Notes: generated from the letters alone by a model not told the origin. Shown: positions 41,393-51,197, counted from the first letter of the stretch. The stretch is 64,000 nucleotides of DNA from JBCCDY01 sp039030555 (GCA_039030555.1 JBCCDY010000011.1:62001-126000); one strand, 5' to 3'. Numbers and translations are program-made.

Positions 41393-43762
41393 TTGAAGAA
41401 CAATTTGGAAATCTACGATGATTTTGACAGTCTTGCGCAGACTTCTAGTGGAGTCAGTGCAATCAGTCTTAAGAGGGTCATTAATCTTGCTATTCGCTTT
41501 TGGTATCTAATTATTATTAGTGGTTTACTAGGCTTCTTGAGCGCATATTTAATCAATAGATATTCTACTCGCATCTATACGGTAAAAGCTTCTATTATTA
41601 TTAAAGAGAATCAGGAGAATACAGAAGCTCAGTTATTATACAATAATAATATTGTCAACCCTTACAGGAATTTTTACAACGAGGTACACGTCTTAAAATC
41701 ATACCCTCTTATTCAAAATGTGATAGAATCTTTAAATATGATGATTACATTTCATAGAGAGGGAAACATTAAAAATTCAGAGTTGTATGGAAATATCCCG
41801 CTTACTGTATCTCTTTTGTCAAAAGGTGATAACATCTGGGACAAAAGCTTATTACTTAATCAATTTAATGAAAAGGAATTTGGTTTAGATTATTTTGAAG
41901 ATCAAAGCAATGAGTTGCCTGCTAAAAAGAGATATGAATATGGGGATACTATTCAGATTTCCGGTGAAAGTATGACTGTTATTAAAAGCTCTGATAAGTC
42001 ATTTAATAATAACATAAAGATAAAATTCAGTAATCCTTACTTATTAGCTAAAGCTTATTCCTCCAAGTTGAATATATCATGGCGCGAGCAAGGATCTTCA
42101 GTTTTAGACTTAGGTCTATCAGGCCCAGTACCCAATAAGGAAATTGACTTTCTCAACAGGTTTATAGAAGTATATCAAGAGTATGATCTAGAAAAGAAAA
42201 ATCAAAGAGCTGAAAAGTCGGTTAAGTTTCTGGAAGACCAACTCTTGCAAATAGGAGACTCATTGAAGTATTATGAAAGTCAGATTCAGAGATTTAATGA
42301 AAACAATCTAAGTATAGATATTTCAGAAGAAGCTGGCCGCTTATACTCAAAAATTCAGGAATTGGAATCTCAGCTTCTGGAAATGCGACTTAAAGAATCA
42401 TACTTCGAATATTTAAAAGAGTTTCTGGATAAGAATGACATAGGCGAGGCAATTATTACTCCCTCCAGTGTAGGTATAAGTGATCCGGTTATTGTCGAAT
42501 TGATAACGCAACTGATCAATCTTATTTCTTCTGTTCCCGAAGAGGGCAAAACAGAATTATTTGCACAAAACCCTCTTTATAAGGATTTAGAAAGAAGAAT
42601 GAATTTAACCAAAGCTTCAATTCTAAAAACTATATCCAATTATAGTCAAACTAGCGAGATAAACAGAAAATTTGCTACCGAACAGATGAAAGTTGTAAAA
42701 CAAGAACTTAAAAAGCTTCCCGGTATAAGACAAAACCTGGTGGATATAGAGCGAAATTATAGGTTGAGGGAGAACCTTTATACTTACATACAACAAAAGA
42801 AAGCCGAGGCGAGTATCTCAAGGGCTACGGCTACTTCTGATATTGCAGTTATAAATCCTCCTGCTCGCTTGGGAGGAGCAATAAAACCCAATGTTAGCCA
42901 AAATTATGTCATAGGATCTTTTGCAGGTATTCTATTACCTATTTTGATTTTCATATTGATTGAATTACTCAACACTCGAGTTCAGTCCAAAGAAGACATA
43001 GAGTCAACGGTTGGATTTCCTGTAATCTGTGGAATTGGTCATGATAACTCAAAAGATAACCTAGTAGCTTTCAATAAGCCAAAATCTGCTATTGCTGAGT
43101 CATTCCGATCTTTAAGGAGCAATTTAAATTACTTCACTGAGGGAAAGGATAAGAAAATATTTGTTATAACATCGTCTATTGCTGGAGAGGGAAAGACCTT
43201 TACAACCATAAATTTAGGTACAGTTTTAGCTTTTTCGGAAAAGAGAGTCCTTATTGTAGGAGCTGACATGAGAAGGCCAAAAATCTTTGATGATTTTGGT
43301 TTAAAAAATGAATTTGGATTAAGTCAATATTTATCGGGTATGAATAACCTAAAAGAAGTTATTCAAGAAACTAGAATTAATAACCTTCACCTTATTAGTG
43401 GTGGGGTTATTCCTCCTAACCCAAGTGAACTATTATTGACGGAAAGATGTAAAAAGATGATTCCTAATTTATTGGAATCATATGATTATTTAATTATTGA
43501 TACCCCTCCTGTCGGACTAGTTACGGATGCTTATGTCCTTTCGGAAAAAGCTGATCATACCTTATTTTTAGTGAGGCAGGGCATAACACCTACAGAGGTG
43601 CTCAAGTATTCCGAGGAAGAGTTCAAAAGAAGAAATATTACTAATTTAAGTATCCTTTTAAACGATATTAAAAAAGTAGGTCTGGGGTATGGATATGGTA
43701 ATAATTATGGTTATGGGGGACAATATGGAAAAGATAAGTATAGCTATGGCTATTACAGCTAA
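41393..43762 (+). CDS. Wzc-like chain-length regulator and tyrosine kinase
   Basis: 789 aa. A Wzz domain with two transmembrane helices (WYLIIISGLLGFLSAYLI and VIGSFAGILLPILIFILIEL) surrounds a long coiled coil. The C-terminal BY-kinase has Walker A SSIAGEGKTF, Walker A' LIVGADMRRPK and Walker B YLIIDTPPVG. It ends in a Tyr cluster (GYGYGNNYGYGG...YSYGYYS) that should be autophosphorylated. It drives polymerisation and export with the Wza-like partner. The start codon is TTG. Confidence 0.93.
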   Translation: MKNNLEIYDDFDSLAQTSSGVSAISLKRVINLAIRFWYLIIISGLLGFLSAYLINRYSTRIYTVKASIIIKENQENTEAQLLYNNNIVNPYRNFYNEVHVLKSYPLIQNVIESLNMMITFHREGNIKNSELYGNIPLTVSLLSKGDNIWDKSLLLNQFNEKEFGLDYFEDQSNELPAKKRYEYGDTIQISGESMTVIKSSDKSFNNNIKIKFSNPYLLAKAYSSKLNISWREQGSSVLDLGLSGPVPNKEIDFLNRFIEVYQEYDLEKKNQRAEKSVKFLEDQLLQIGDSLKYYESQIQRFNENNLSIDISEEAGRLYSKIQELESQLLEMRLKESYFEYLKEFLDKNDIGEAIITPSSVGISDPVIVELITQLINLISSVPEEGKTELFAQNPLYKDLERRMNLTKASILKTISNYSQTSEINRKFATEQMKVVKQELKKLPGIRQNLVDIERNYRLRENLYTYIQQKKAEASISRATATSDIAVINPPARLGGAIKPNVSQNYVIGSFAGILLPILIFILIELLNTRVQSKEDIESTVGFPVICGIGHDNSKDNLVAFNKPKSAIAESFRSLRSNLNYFTEGKDKKIFVITSSIAGEGKTFTTINLGTVLAFSEKRVLIVGADMRRPKIFDDFGLKNEFGLSQYLSGMNNLKEVIQETRINNLHLISGGVIPPNPSELLLTERCKKMIPNLLESYDYLIIDTPPVGLVTDAYVLSEKADHTLFLVRQGITPTEVLKYSEEEFKRRNITNLSILLNDIKKVGLGYGYGNNYGYGGQYGKDKYSYGYYS

Positions 43763-43795
43763 ATGCAGATTTTATTTATCTGCATCATTTTCTTT
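43763..43795 (+). terminator. Hairpin between the Wzc-like and dehydratase genes
   Basis: ATGCAGAT/ATCTGCAT, 8 bp, loop TTTATTT, followed by a weak T-rich stretch (CATTTTCTTT). It may attenuate expression of the sugar genes that follow. Confidence 0.45.
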
Positions 43796-43800
43796 GGGAT

Positions 43801-44793
43801 ATGAATAAAAAAAAGGTCTTAGTAACGGGTGCAGATGGTTTTATAGGATCCCATTTAACAGAGCTACTAGTTAAGGAAGGTTATCAGGTAAGAGCTTTTA
43901 TATATTATAACTCTTTTAATTCTTTGGGATGGTTAGATACGTTATCAAAAGATAAACTTGATGAAGTGGAAATTTTCTCAGGAGATATTAGAGATCCAAA
44001 TGGCGTGAGGACGGCTATGAAGGATATTGACGTAGTTTTTCACCTAGCGGCCTTGATTGCTATTCCGTTCAGTTATCATTCACCAGATTCTTATGTAGAT
44101 ACTAATGTAAAGGGTACATTAAATGTAATACAAGCAGCTAGAGACCTTGTATTAGAACGAGTTTTGGTCACCTCTACCAGCGAAGTATATGGGACAGCCA
44201 GATATGTTCCAATCGACGAAAATCATCCTCGTCAGCCACAATCCCCTTATTCAGCATCAAAAATAGGATCAGACTGTATTGCAGAGTCATTTTATAGAAG
44301 CTTTAACTTGCCGATCACTATAGTACGCCCATTCAATACTTTTGGGCCGAGACAATCTGCAAGGGCCGTGATCCCTACCATCATCACTCAGCTATTAGCA
44401 GGTAAGGAGGAGATCAAGTTAGGTGACCTTACCCCAACAAGGGACTTACTCTATGTGGCGGATACCGTCAATGGTTTTCTGCAGATCTCAAAATCTGACA
44501 AACTAGTCGGCCAGGAAGTCAACATAGCTACAGAACAGGAAATATCGATAGGAGACCTGGCCAATGAGATCATTGGTCAAATCAAACCAGACGCAACTAT
44601 AGTGACTGATACACAACGCTTACGACCGGAAAGAAGTGAAGTGTTCAGGTTATACGGTAGTGCAAAAAAGATAAAGGAATACACTGCTTGGCATCCTAAC
44701 TATGATTTGAAACAAGGTATAGCAGAAACAATAAAATGGTTTTCTGAAGGAGATAACTTATTGAAGTATAAGGCTGATATATATAACATATAG
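43801..44793 (+). CDS. Nucleotide-sugar 4,6-dehydratase (LegB-like)
   Basis: 330 aa SDR fold with GADGFIGSHLTELL, the active-site TSTSEVYGTA and YSASKIGSD. It resembles LegB, which makes the 4-keto-6-deoxy intermediate of GDP-GlcNAc on the way to legionaminic acid. The next genes (two NeuB-family synthases, a cytidylyltransferase and a CBS-nucleotidyltransferase) support this. LegC, LegG and LegH-like genes were not found in the window. A general GDP-mannose or UDP-GlcNAc dehydratase cannot be fully excluded. Confidence 0.8.
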   Translation: MNKKKVLVTGADGFIGSHLTELLVKEGYQVRAFIYYNSFNSLGWLDTLSKDKLDEVEIFSGDIRDPNGVRTAMKDIDVVFHLAALIAIPFSYHSPDSYVDTNVKGTLNVIQAARDLVLERVLVTSTSEVYGTARYVPIDENHPRQPQSPYSASKIGSDCIAESFYRSFNLPITIVRPFNTFGPRQSARAVIPTIITQLLAGKEEIKLGDLTPTRDLLYVADTVNGFLQISKSDKLVGQEVNIATEQEISIGDLANEIIGQIKPDATIVTDTQRLRPERSEVFRLYGSAKKIKEYTAWHPNYDLKQGIAETIKWFSEGDNLLKYKADIYNI

Positions 44794-44811
44794 CAAGTAC
44801 CATTCAACAAT

Positions 44812-45702
44812 ATGAAGACCAACTATATTGTTACTGTATTACACCCTTTTTCGACCCCCTATTTTAGGAAATTCGTATTATCGGTTGCTGATCAAACAGT
44901 AAGAGACTTCCGTTTGCTTATCTTTTACGATCAGGTCGAAGATCCTGAGCATTCATTTACCAATGACTTACAGCATATAAAGCATGAATTCATCGAATTG
45001 GGCAACAGGAGCATAACCGCTAATCGCGTGTTTGTCCTGAATTATTTGGCTGGTTTGGAAGAAGGGTATATTCATTTTGGTGATTCGGATGATTTTTTTG
45101 AGCCTACCCGGATAGCATCAGCTATATCTTACTTACCTCAATATAGCATAGTTTGTCATGATTTTAACCTGGTGGATCGAGAAGGGAAACTATTAGATAA
45201 GGATCATTGGTCAAAACGCTTGGCCAATGAGTTCGTATTTGGATACGATTACCTAAAAGATAAGAACTTACTGGGTTTTGGGAATATATCAATTGACTCA
45301 AGCATTTTCAAAGATATAGAAATAAAGTTGGTTGAAAGCCCTGCTATACCTGATTGGTTTATTTTCAATCAAATTGTTTCTGTAACAAAAGCAAGATGTA
45401 TATTTATAGCCACTGGCCAGGTAAATTACAGACAGCACGATAATCTGGCACAGTTTACAGAAAATGACTTTGGGGCTATTTGTAATAAACTTGATATGGT
45501 TTTATTGCATCATGAAAGTCTCTTGACTTTGTACATTGATGCGCAATACTATCGTGATAGAAAAACAAAACTGACCAGGTTAAAAAATCATCTTACGGAG
45601 AAATATTTGAATGAGTTTTTAGCACAGGCTGATGCTAAAAACTATTTTTGGTGGGAAATTATTGCAGACCTTTTGAATTATTATGAAAGTACAACTAACT
45701 AA
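44812..45702 (+). CDS. GT2-type glycosyltransferase
   Basis: 296 aa. It has an N-terminal nucleotide-sugar region (HPFSTPYFRKFVLSVADQ) and a DSDD motif in YIHFGDSDDFFE that would bind the sugar diphosphate metal. No transmembrane helix is present. It lies inside the nonulosonate set and overlaps the following synthase gene by 20 bp, so it may add the nonulosonate or its acceptor sugar. The donor is not known. Confidence 0.72.
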   Translation: MKTNYIVTVLHPFSTPYFRKFVLSVADQTVRDFRLLIFYDQVEDPEHSFTNDLQHIKHEFIELGNRSITANRVFVLNYLAGLEEGYIHFGDSDDFFEPTRIASAISYLPQYSIVCHDFNLVDREGKLLDKDHWSKRLANEFVFGYDYLKDKNLLGFGNISIDSSIFKDIEIKLVESPAIPDWFIFNQIVSVTKARCIFIATGQVNYRQHDNLAQFTENDFGAICNKLDMVLLHHESLLTLYIDAQYYRDRKTKLTRLKNHLTEKYLNEFLAQADAKNYFWWEIIADLLNYYESTTN

Positions 45703-46744
45703 AGATAAAGAGGTTTATAACTACTGTAAACCTTATATAATTGCGGAAATAGGCTCTAATCATAATGGCGACATGGATTTAGCCAGGAAACTCATTGGAC
45801 AGGCTAAATCGTGTGGGGCAGACTGTATTAAATTCCAGAGTTGGACCAAGGATACCATATTCTCAAAAAAGACCTATAACGATAATTATTTTATCGCTGA
45901 TGACTATCGCGATCGCTCTGATTATACCCTAGAATCAATCGTAGAAGCTTATAGTATATCAGAGGAGGAACTGTTGCAAATGAAAGAAGTTTGTGATGAA
46001 TTGGACATTGATTGCGCTAGTACACCTTTTTCTGAACAAGAGGTTGATTTTTTAGTGTATAAATTAGGGGCGCCATTTATTAAAACGGCCTCAATGGATT
46101 TGAATAATTATCCATTCCTCAAGTACATCGCCTCTAAGGGTAAACCGGTAGTTCTTTCAACAGGATTGAGCGAACTGTATGAGATCGATAAGGCTGTGAG
46201 AACTATAGAAGCTGAAGGCAATAACCAGATTACAATACTCCATTGTGTTTCCATATATCCACCTCAGGATGAGCAAGTGAATCTGAGAAGAATAGAGACG
46301 CTACAAAAAATGTATCCGAATTATCCTATTGGTTTTTCGGATCACACATTAGGTTACGAAGTACCTTTGGCATCTATGGCGTTGGGTAGTTGTATAATCG
46401 AAAAGCACTTTACGCTGGATAAAAATATGGAGGGCTGGGATCATAAGGTTTCAGCCGATCAATATGATCTGAAAATCATTGTCAATGGCGCGGAAAAGAT
46501 TTGGAAATCAATGGGTACCAATAGAATCAGTGTGCAGGAAGATCAGGAGCGCCGAGATTCTTTTAGAAGAAGTATAGTGTTGAAAAGGCCTATTCCTGCA
46601 GGCGAAAGTATAAAAAGGGACAATGTAGATTATAAAAGACCTGGCGAAGGAATTGCACCCGAACATGTGGAATGGGTAATCGGAAGAGTAGCGGCTGTTG
46701 ACATCCCCGATGATGTACCATTACAGAAACATTTCTTGCGTTGA
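45683..46744 (+). CDS. N-acetylneuraminate/legionaminate synthase (NeuB family)
   Basis: 353 aa. The NeuB TIM-barrel has AEIGSNHNGDMDLARKLI, DCIKFQSW, the GFSDHTLGYEVPL and IEKHFTLDKNMEGWDHKVS motifs. The C-terminal SAF (antifreeze-like) domain has IKRDNVDYKRPGEG. It condenses PEP with an N-acylhexosamine to a nonulosonic acid. Which acid (Neu5Ac, legionaminate or other) cannot be told from sequence; the LegB-like neighbour points to legionaminate. Confidence 0.9.
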   Translation: MKVQLTKDKEVYNYCKPYIIAEIGSNHNGDMDLARKLIGQAKSCGADCIKFQSWTKDTIFSKKTYNDNYFIADDYRDRSDYTLESIVEAYSISEEELLQMKEVCDELDIDCASTPFSEQEVDFLVYKLGAPFIKTASMDLNNYPFLKYIASKGKPVVLSTGLSELYEIDKAVRTIEAEGNNQITILHCVSIYPPQDEQVNLRRIETLQKMYPNYPIGFSDHTLGYEVPLASMALGSCIIEKHFTLDKNMEGWDHKVSADQYDLKIIVNGAEKIWKSMGTNRISVQEDQERRDSFRRSIVLKRPIPAGESIKRDNVDYKRPGEGIAPEHVEWVIGRVAAVDIPDDVPLQKHFLR

Positions 46745-46745
46745 T

Positions 46746-47546
46746 ATGAAAGTTGTTGCTTGCATAATTGCTAGGACTGTTTCTACGAGACTCCCACTCA
46801 AAGTATTAAGAAATATCTCCGATCAGATCAGCATACTGGATTTCCTTATTATGAGGTTGAAGCTGGTTAATTCTATCGACGAAATATATCTATGTACCTC
46901 GAAAGAAGAAGTTGATGATATATTAGAAGATGTTGCTATAAAACACAACATTAAAATTTACCGTGGTTCAGCAGACAATGTGATAGAAAGAATGTTGGAT
47001 GTTGGAGAAATTGCTAAGGCCGATTTTCTTTTGAGAATAACGGGAGACAACCCGCTAACGTCATACGAATGGGTTGATAAACAATATGAATTCATTGTTG
47101 ATAAAGAACTGGACTATGTTCGTTTAATCGATGTTCCTATTGGGGCAACGGCGGAGATCATGACATTTTCAGCACTTAAAAAGTGTTATCAGTCGATTAA
47201 CCCTGGTGTGAGCGAGTATCTCATGCTATTTTTGTTTGAGCCACGCAGTTTCAAATGTGGTGTAATTAAACCGTTTGAAGAAGATTACTCCTATATCTCG
47301 ATCACTGTGGACCTGAAAAAAGACCTGGTACGAACAAAATCAATACTGAGCCATTTTAAAGAGCCGCTTTCCGTTAGTTTGGAGCAGATCATAGGTACGA
47401 TAAAAGCCAATAACATTCCTGATGCATTTTTTAAGGCAACAGGCGAGATTAAGATGCCTTATGGGAAATCGATAAGTTTTGATGATTTCCGCGAGGATAT
47501 GAAGCGAAGAGTTGACAATTCAGCTAAATTGTCCCTATATGAATAA
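46746..47546 (+). CDS. Cytidylyltransferase, SpsF/NeuA-like
   Basis: About 266 aa from the ATG at 46746 (MKVVACIIARTVSTRLPLK), rather than an upstream frame that overlaps the synthase by 47 bp. The motif ARTVSTRLPLKVL corresponds to the CTP-binding ARxxSxRLPxK of acylneuraminate cytidylyltransferases. LLRITGDNPLTS gives the Asp that binds metal. It should activate the nonulosonate as a CMP derivative. The family also includes SpsF of Bacillus. Confidence 0.8.
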   Translation: MKVVACIIARTVSTRLPLKVLRNISDQISILDFLIMRLKLVNSIDEIYLCTSKEEVDDILEDVAIKHNIKIYRGSADNVIERMLDVGEIAKADFLLRITGDNPLTSYEWVDKQYEFIVDKELDYVRLIDVPIGATAEIMTFSALKKCYQSINPGVSEYLMLFLFEPRSFKCGVIKPFEEDYSYISITVDLKKDLVRTKSILSHFKEPLSVSLEQIIGTIKANNIPDAFFKATGEIKMPYGKSISFDDFREDMKRRVDNSAKLSLYE

Positions 47547-48522
47547 AAGCTATTTTTTTTCCGAAACAGCATTTCATCATGAAGGGGATATGGAATATAT
47601 GCTTGACTTAATTCGATTATCAAGCGAGATAGGTGTTGATGGCGTGAAATTCCAGGTACTTATTGAACCATCGGATTTTCTTAGCGAATGCCATTCCGCT
47701 TTTGAGCAACTTCGAGGATATTGCTTCGGGTTTGAAGAATGGAACAAGATTTTTAAGGAGACTACAAAGCTTGGATTGGATATTATCCTTATGCCTCTTG
47801 ATCTATCTGCTTTAAATCTTCTCCACCATTATCCTGTCAAATTCATTGATATACATTCTGTATCTTTTCATGATACTGCTTTACTTGACCAATTGAAGAC
47901 GTTTGATGTCCCAGTAGTACTTGGTGTTGGCGGAAGAGCATTAGAAGAAATTGAAGAGAAACAAGACTTTTTCGGACAACAATTGAAGGGTTTGTTAGTA
48001 GGGTTTCAATCTTTCCCTAGTGATATCAAAGATGTTAAGCTTCAAAGGATTGGACGGTTGAAAGCACTATTTCCCAAGCTCTCGATCGGATATGCTGACC
48101 ATTCAGCTTTTGATGACCCGTGGGCAGTTAAAAGTTGTGAGTATGCGCGTTTATTGGGCGCAACGATATTTGAAAAGCACCTTACCCTGGGTGAAGGTAA
48201 ACCAAGAACTGATTACGAATCGGCTATCTCTGGTGACACGATGAAAGATATTATGGCCAAAGTGAGGTTTATAGATGAATTTGTTCTGGAAGAGGAAAGA
48301 TTATTTGATATCGAGGAGCCTGAATTGACATACCGCCAGCGGGCAAAACAAGTGGTCGCTACTAAAGACTTGCGAAAAGGTGGTATACTAAAAGAGGAAG
48401 ACCTGACGCTAAGAATGATAGATAAGAAGAATGGCTACATAAAGGCCGATGAATTGATCGGTAAAAAGCTTAAGAAGGATACAAAAAAACATGACATCCT
48501 GAGCAATAGTGACTTTGAATAA
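47539..48522 (+). CDS. Second NeuB-family synthase, divergent
   Basis: 327 aa, starting at MNKSYFFSETAFHHEGD (ATG at 47539, overlapping the previous gene by 8 bp). Motifs that hold metal and PEP remain (DGVKFQ, GYADHSAFDD, FEKHLTLGEG), and the SAF domain is at the C-terminus (LRKGGILKEEDLTLRMI). The N-terminal AEIGxNHxGD motif has become SETAFHHEGD. Two NeuB paralogues in one locus suggest either two different nonulosonates or a modified role. Confidence 0.83.
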   Translation: MNKSYFFSETAFHHEGDMEYMLDLIRLSSEIGVDGVKFQVLIEPSDFLSECHSAFEQLRGYCFGFEEWNKIFKETTKLGLDIILMPLDLSALNLLHHYPVKFIDIHSVSFHDTALLDQLKTFDVPVVLGVGGRALEEIEEKQDFFGQQLKGLLVGFQSFPSDIKDVKLQRIGRLKALFPKLSIGYADHSAFDDPWAVKSCEYARLLGATIFEKHLTLGEGKPRTDYESAISGDTMKDIMAKVRFIDEFVLEEERLFDIEEPELTYRQRAKQVVATKDLRKGGILKEEDLTLRMIDKKNGYIKADELIGKKLKKDTKKHDILSNSDFE

Positions 48523-48523
48523 T

Positions 48524-49561
48524 ATGAATTGGCTTTACCTAACAGCGGAAACAACCTTCGAAGAAGCAGTAAAATTACTGGACGAAAATGGTAATGGCTT
48601 TTTACCCGTTATCGATCAAGCCGAGAAGCTACTCGGGATTATAACTGATGGTGACTTACGAAGAGCAATTCTTAGGAAATCCATGAACCTGAAAGATGTT
48701 ATCAATTATTCACCGATGGTAGCAAAAGAAGGAACCCCCCGCGGAGTCATCAAAAGACAACTCATAGAAATCCATAGAAAGCAGATGCCCGTAGTTTCAA
48801 CCTCCGGAAAATTAGTTGAAGTAGTATTACTAAATGAGTTTGAAAAAGGCATAAGACCTAACTGGGTGGTTATCATGGCTGGTGGGCTTGGATCACGATT
48901 GGGGAACCTAACAAAGACTATACCTAAACCCATGTTGGAAGTAGGAGACAAACCCATATTAGAACACATCATCGATAACTTCAAAGAATATGGATTCGCC
49001 AAATTTATTCTTTGTGTCAATTACAAAGCTGAAGTTATAGAGGAATATTTTGGAGACGGTTCAAAGTTTGGTATCAATATTGTTTACACCAAAGAGAAAA
49101 AGCGGCTAGGCACAGCAGGAGCGCTAAGCCTGATCGATATTCAAATTCAAGATCCATTCTTTATCACAAATGGGGATATTATCACCTCACTTAATTTCGA
49201 GGATCTACTAGAATTTCATTTATTGAATAAGGCTAAGGCTACGATGTGTGTTAAGAAATTTGAATATCAGGTTCCTTTTGCCTGTGTACAATCAGATACC
49301 AAAAGTAATATTTTAAGCCTGGTAGAAAAGCCAACTTATAACTACCATATCAATGCCGGGCTGTATATGATCAACCCTGAGATACTTCACCACGTACCAA
49401 AAGATACCTTCTATGATATGCCTATGCTATTTGATGACCTTCTGGAGAACGGAGAAAACCTGAAAGTTTTTCGTATGGAAGACTATTGGTTAGATATTGG
49501 AAGACCTCATGACTATAAAAAGATAAATGATGATCTTAACTTCTCTCCGTTAAGATCATGA
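48524..49561 (+). CDS. CBS-domain nucleotidyltransferase
   Basis: 345 aa from ATG 48524. Residues 1-110 are a CBS pair (LLGIITDGDLRRAIL). A nucleotidyltransferase follows with the sugar-nucleotide signature GGLGSRLGNLTKTIPKPMLEVGDKPI. This architecture is that of PtmE of Campylobacter, a glucosamine-1-phosphate guanylyltransferase in the GDP-sugar route to legionaminate. The function is inferred from architecture and context; a GTG at 48509 overlapping the previous gene is an alternative start. Confidence 0.8.
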   Translation: MNWLYLTAETTFEEAVKLLDENGNGFLPVIDQAEKLLGIITDGDLRRAILRKSMNLKDVINYSPMVAKEGTPRGVIKRQLIEIHRKQMPVVSTSGKLVEVVLLNEFEKGIRPNWVVIMAGGLGSRLGNLTKTIPKPMLEVGDKPILEHIIDNFKEYGFAKFILCVNYKAEVIEEYFGDGSKFGINIVYTKEKKRLGTAGALSLIDIQIQDPFFITNGDIITSLNFEDLLEFHLLNKAKATMCVKKFEYQVPFACVQSDTKSNILSLVEKPTYNYHINAGLYMINPEILHHVPKDTFYDMPMLFDDLLENGENLKVFRMEDYWLDIGRPHDYKKINDDLNFSPLRS

Positions 49562-49737
49562 TGATAAAAAAGTATTAGATTTTTTCTCAGTTCGTTATTA
49601 AACTTTTATTTATTTTAATCAAAGACAAAATCATTTGGGGCTGGTATAATGCCTAAGTTTAGGTCGCTTGACTAAAAAAAAGTCATTCAAACTTAAAAGG
49701 CAAACGACCTTCATGATCAAGATTCAATTTTATATCC
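49562..49737 (+). promoter_or_regulatory. Leader region with multi-part hairpin
   Basis: Non-coding stretch of 176 bp. AGGTCG at 49660 pairs with CGACCT near 49710, enclosing TGACT/AGTCA with an A-rich loop. No T-run follows. It could be a regulatory leader for the next gene or an mRNA processing structure. Confidence 0.35.
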
Positions 49738-51183
49738 ATGAACGTACTTATTTTCTCTACTTTCAATTCTTCTCCTCATTTTGCTGCCGTCATGCTAAAC
49801 GAATTGCAGGAAAGAGTAAATAAAGCCAACAATGATAGCAAAGTATTTTTAGTATCCTGTTCAAAAACGTTCGACCGTTGTGGCTTTAATCTTTTCAGCT
49901 TGAAATACTCATGCGATGTCTGCCAATACCGGTTGATGAAAGGGTTAAAAAAAATGCAAGGTGACTTTCGTCATATAAAGCTTCAGGAGCTTTTCAAAGA
50001 AGAGGATATCAAAACATCGCAAAACCACATTCAGCGTGTAGGAAGCATTAATAGAGATGAGTATTTTGATGATTTTGACTACGGCGAGGCGGTTTTGTCT
50101 TCATACATAAGTAAAACCCGTGATAAAGATCTCGAAGAGCCAAAAGCGCAGGAGCTTTTAAAGAAGATCGCTGAGAATTCAATCCTGGTTTACTTATCTA
50201 TTGTCAGGTTCATAGAAGCTCATGATATTGGTGAAGTGATCTTATTCAATGGCAGATGGGACTATTACAAAGCGGCTATGAAGGCTGCCGCTCATAAAGG
50301 GGTCAAATCTACAATTCTTGAGTATGCTAGACCTGGTGGCTATATCAATGTTTTTGATAACTCCCTACCTCATAATATCCAAAATCTGAGCCAACGATAC
50401 CTTGATACTTGGGAAAGATCAACGTTGGATCAGGAAGAAAAAGAACGCATAGCCAAGCAATATTTTGAATTCAAACGATTTGGTAATGCAGCAGTTGGAA
50501 AATCATATATTGATAAACAAAAGGCGGACCTCGTACCCAATAAGGTTGACTTTTCAAAGAAAACTGTAGTCCTTTATACTTCCTCCGAAGACGAATTTGC
50601 TGCTGTAGGAGATGAATATCGCAATCCTTTTTTTGGAGACCAAAATGAGGGCATAAGATACGTCATCAACCTTTTTAAAGAAAAACTAGTGGATATGGAG
50701 TTGGTGGTTAGGATGCACCCTAATCAAGCTGGGTTGCCCTATGCTTATGCCCAGGAGTTTGATCAAATGAAAGAGACAATACCCAATGTACATATTATCT
50801 CTCCCACTAGTTCAGTTGACTCTTATGCCCTAATGGATAAAGCTTATAAGTTAATAACATTTGGCTCTTCCATTGGGGTTGAAGCTAGTTTTTGGCAAAA
50901 ACCAGTCGTACTTCTGGGGCGCTCTTATTATTCCTATTCAGACGTGGTATATACCCCCCAGAGCAAAGATGATATAGCGAATCTAATAGTAGACCCTTTG
51001 CCATTGAAACCTGTAGAAAATGCACTTAAAATTGGCTTTTTTTACATTCAAGGAGGAGAAAAAGCTACCTATTACCACTCTAAGGACGGGGATCATTTTT
51101 TTAAAGAAGCAAATCTAAGCGAAATAGATCTGTTTAATAGGGTAAAGTGGAAATTGGAAAAGAAACTTAAGATTAAAAATTAG
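49738..51183 (+). CDS. Capsule polysaccharide biosynthesis protein, GT-B-like
   Basis: 481 aa, no transmembrane helix. It has a two-domain pattern with a C-terminal Rossmann-type half: VVLYTSSEDEFAA, a conserved VVRMHPNQAG, then LITFGSSIGVEASFWQKPVVLLG, the usual phosphate-binding motif. The family includes the KpsC/KpsS and related sialyl- and Kdo-transferases. It may add the nonulosonate to the polymer, but the donor is unproven. Confidence 0.7.
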   Translation: MNVLIFSTFNSSPHFAAVMLNELQERVNKANNDSKVFLVSCSKTFDRCGFNLFSLKYSCDVCQYRLMKGLKKMQGDFRHIKLQELFKEEDIKTSQNHIQRVGSINRDEYFDDFDYGEAVLSSYISKTRDKDLEEPKAQELLKKIAENSILVYLSIVRFIEAHDIGEVILFNGRWDYYKAAMKAAAHKGVKSTILEYARPGGYINVFDNSLPHNIQNLSQRYLDTWERSTLDQEEKERIAKQYFEFKRFGNAAVGKSYIDKQKADLVPNKVDFSKKTVVLYTSSEDEFAAVGDEYRNPFFGDQNEGIRYVINLFKEKLVDMELVVRMHPNQAGLPYAYAQEFDQMKETIPNVHIISPTSSVDSYALMDKAYKLITFGSSIGVEASFWQKPVVLLGRSYYSYSDVVYTPQSKDDIANLIVDPLPLKPVENALKIGFFYIQGGEKATYYHSKDGDHFFKEANLSEIDLFNRVKWKLEKKLKIKN

Positions 51184-51197
51184 CGCCACTTACCAAC

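Noticed and set aside
46698..46745. Upstream start for the cytidylyltransferase
   Set aside because: The extra 16 codons overlap the synthase gene, and the CTP-binding motif sits at the N-terminus only with the ATG at 46746.
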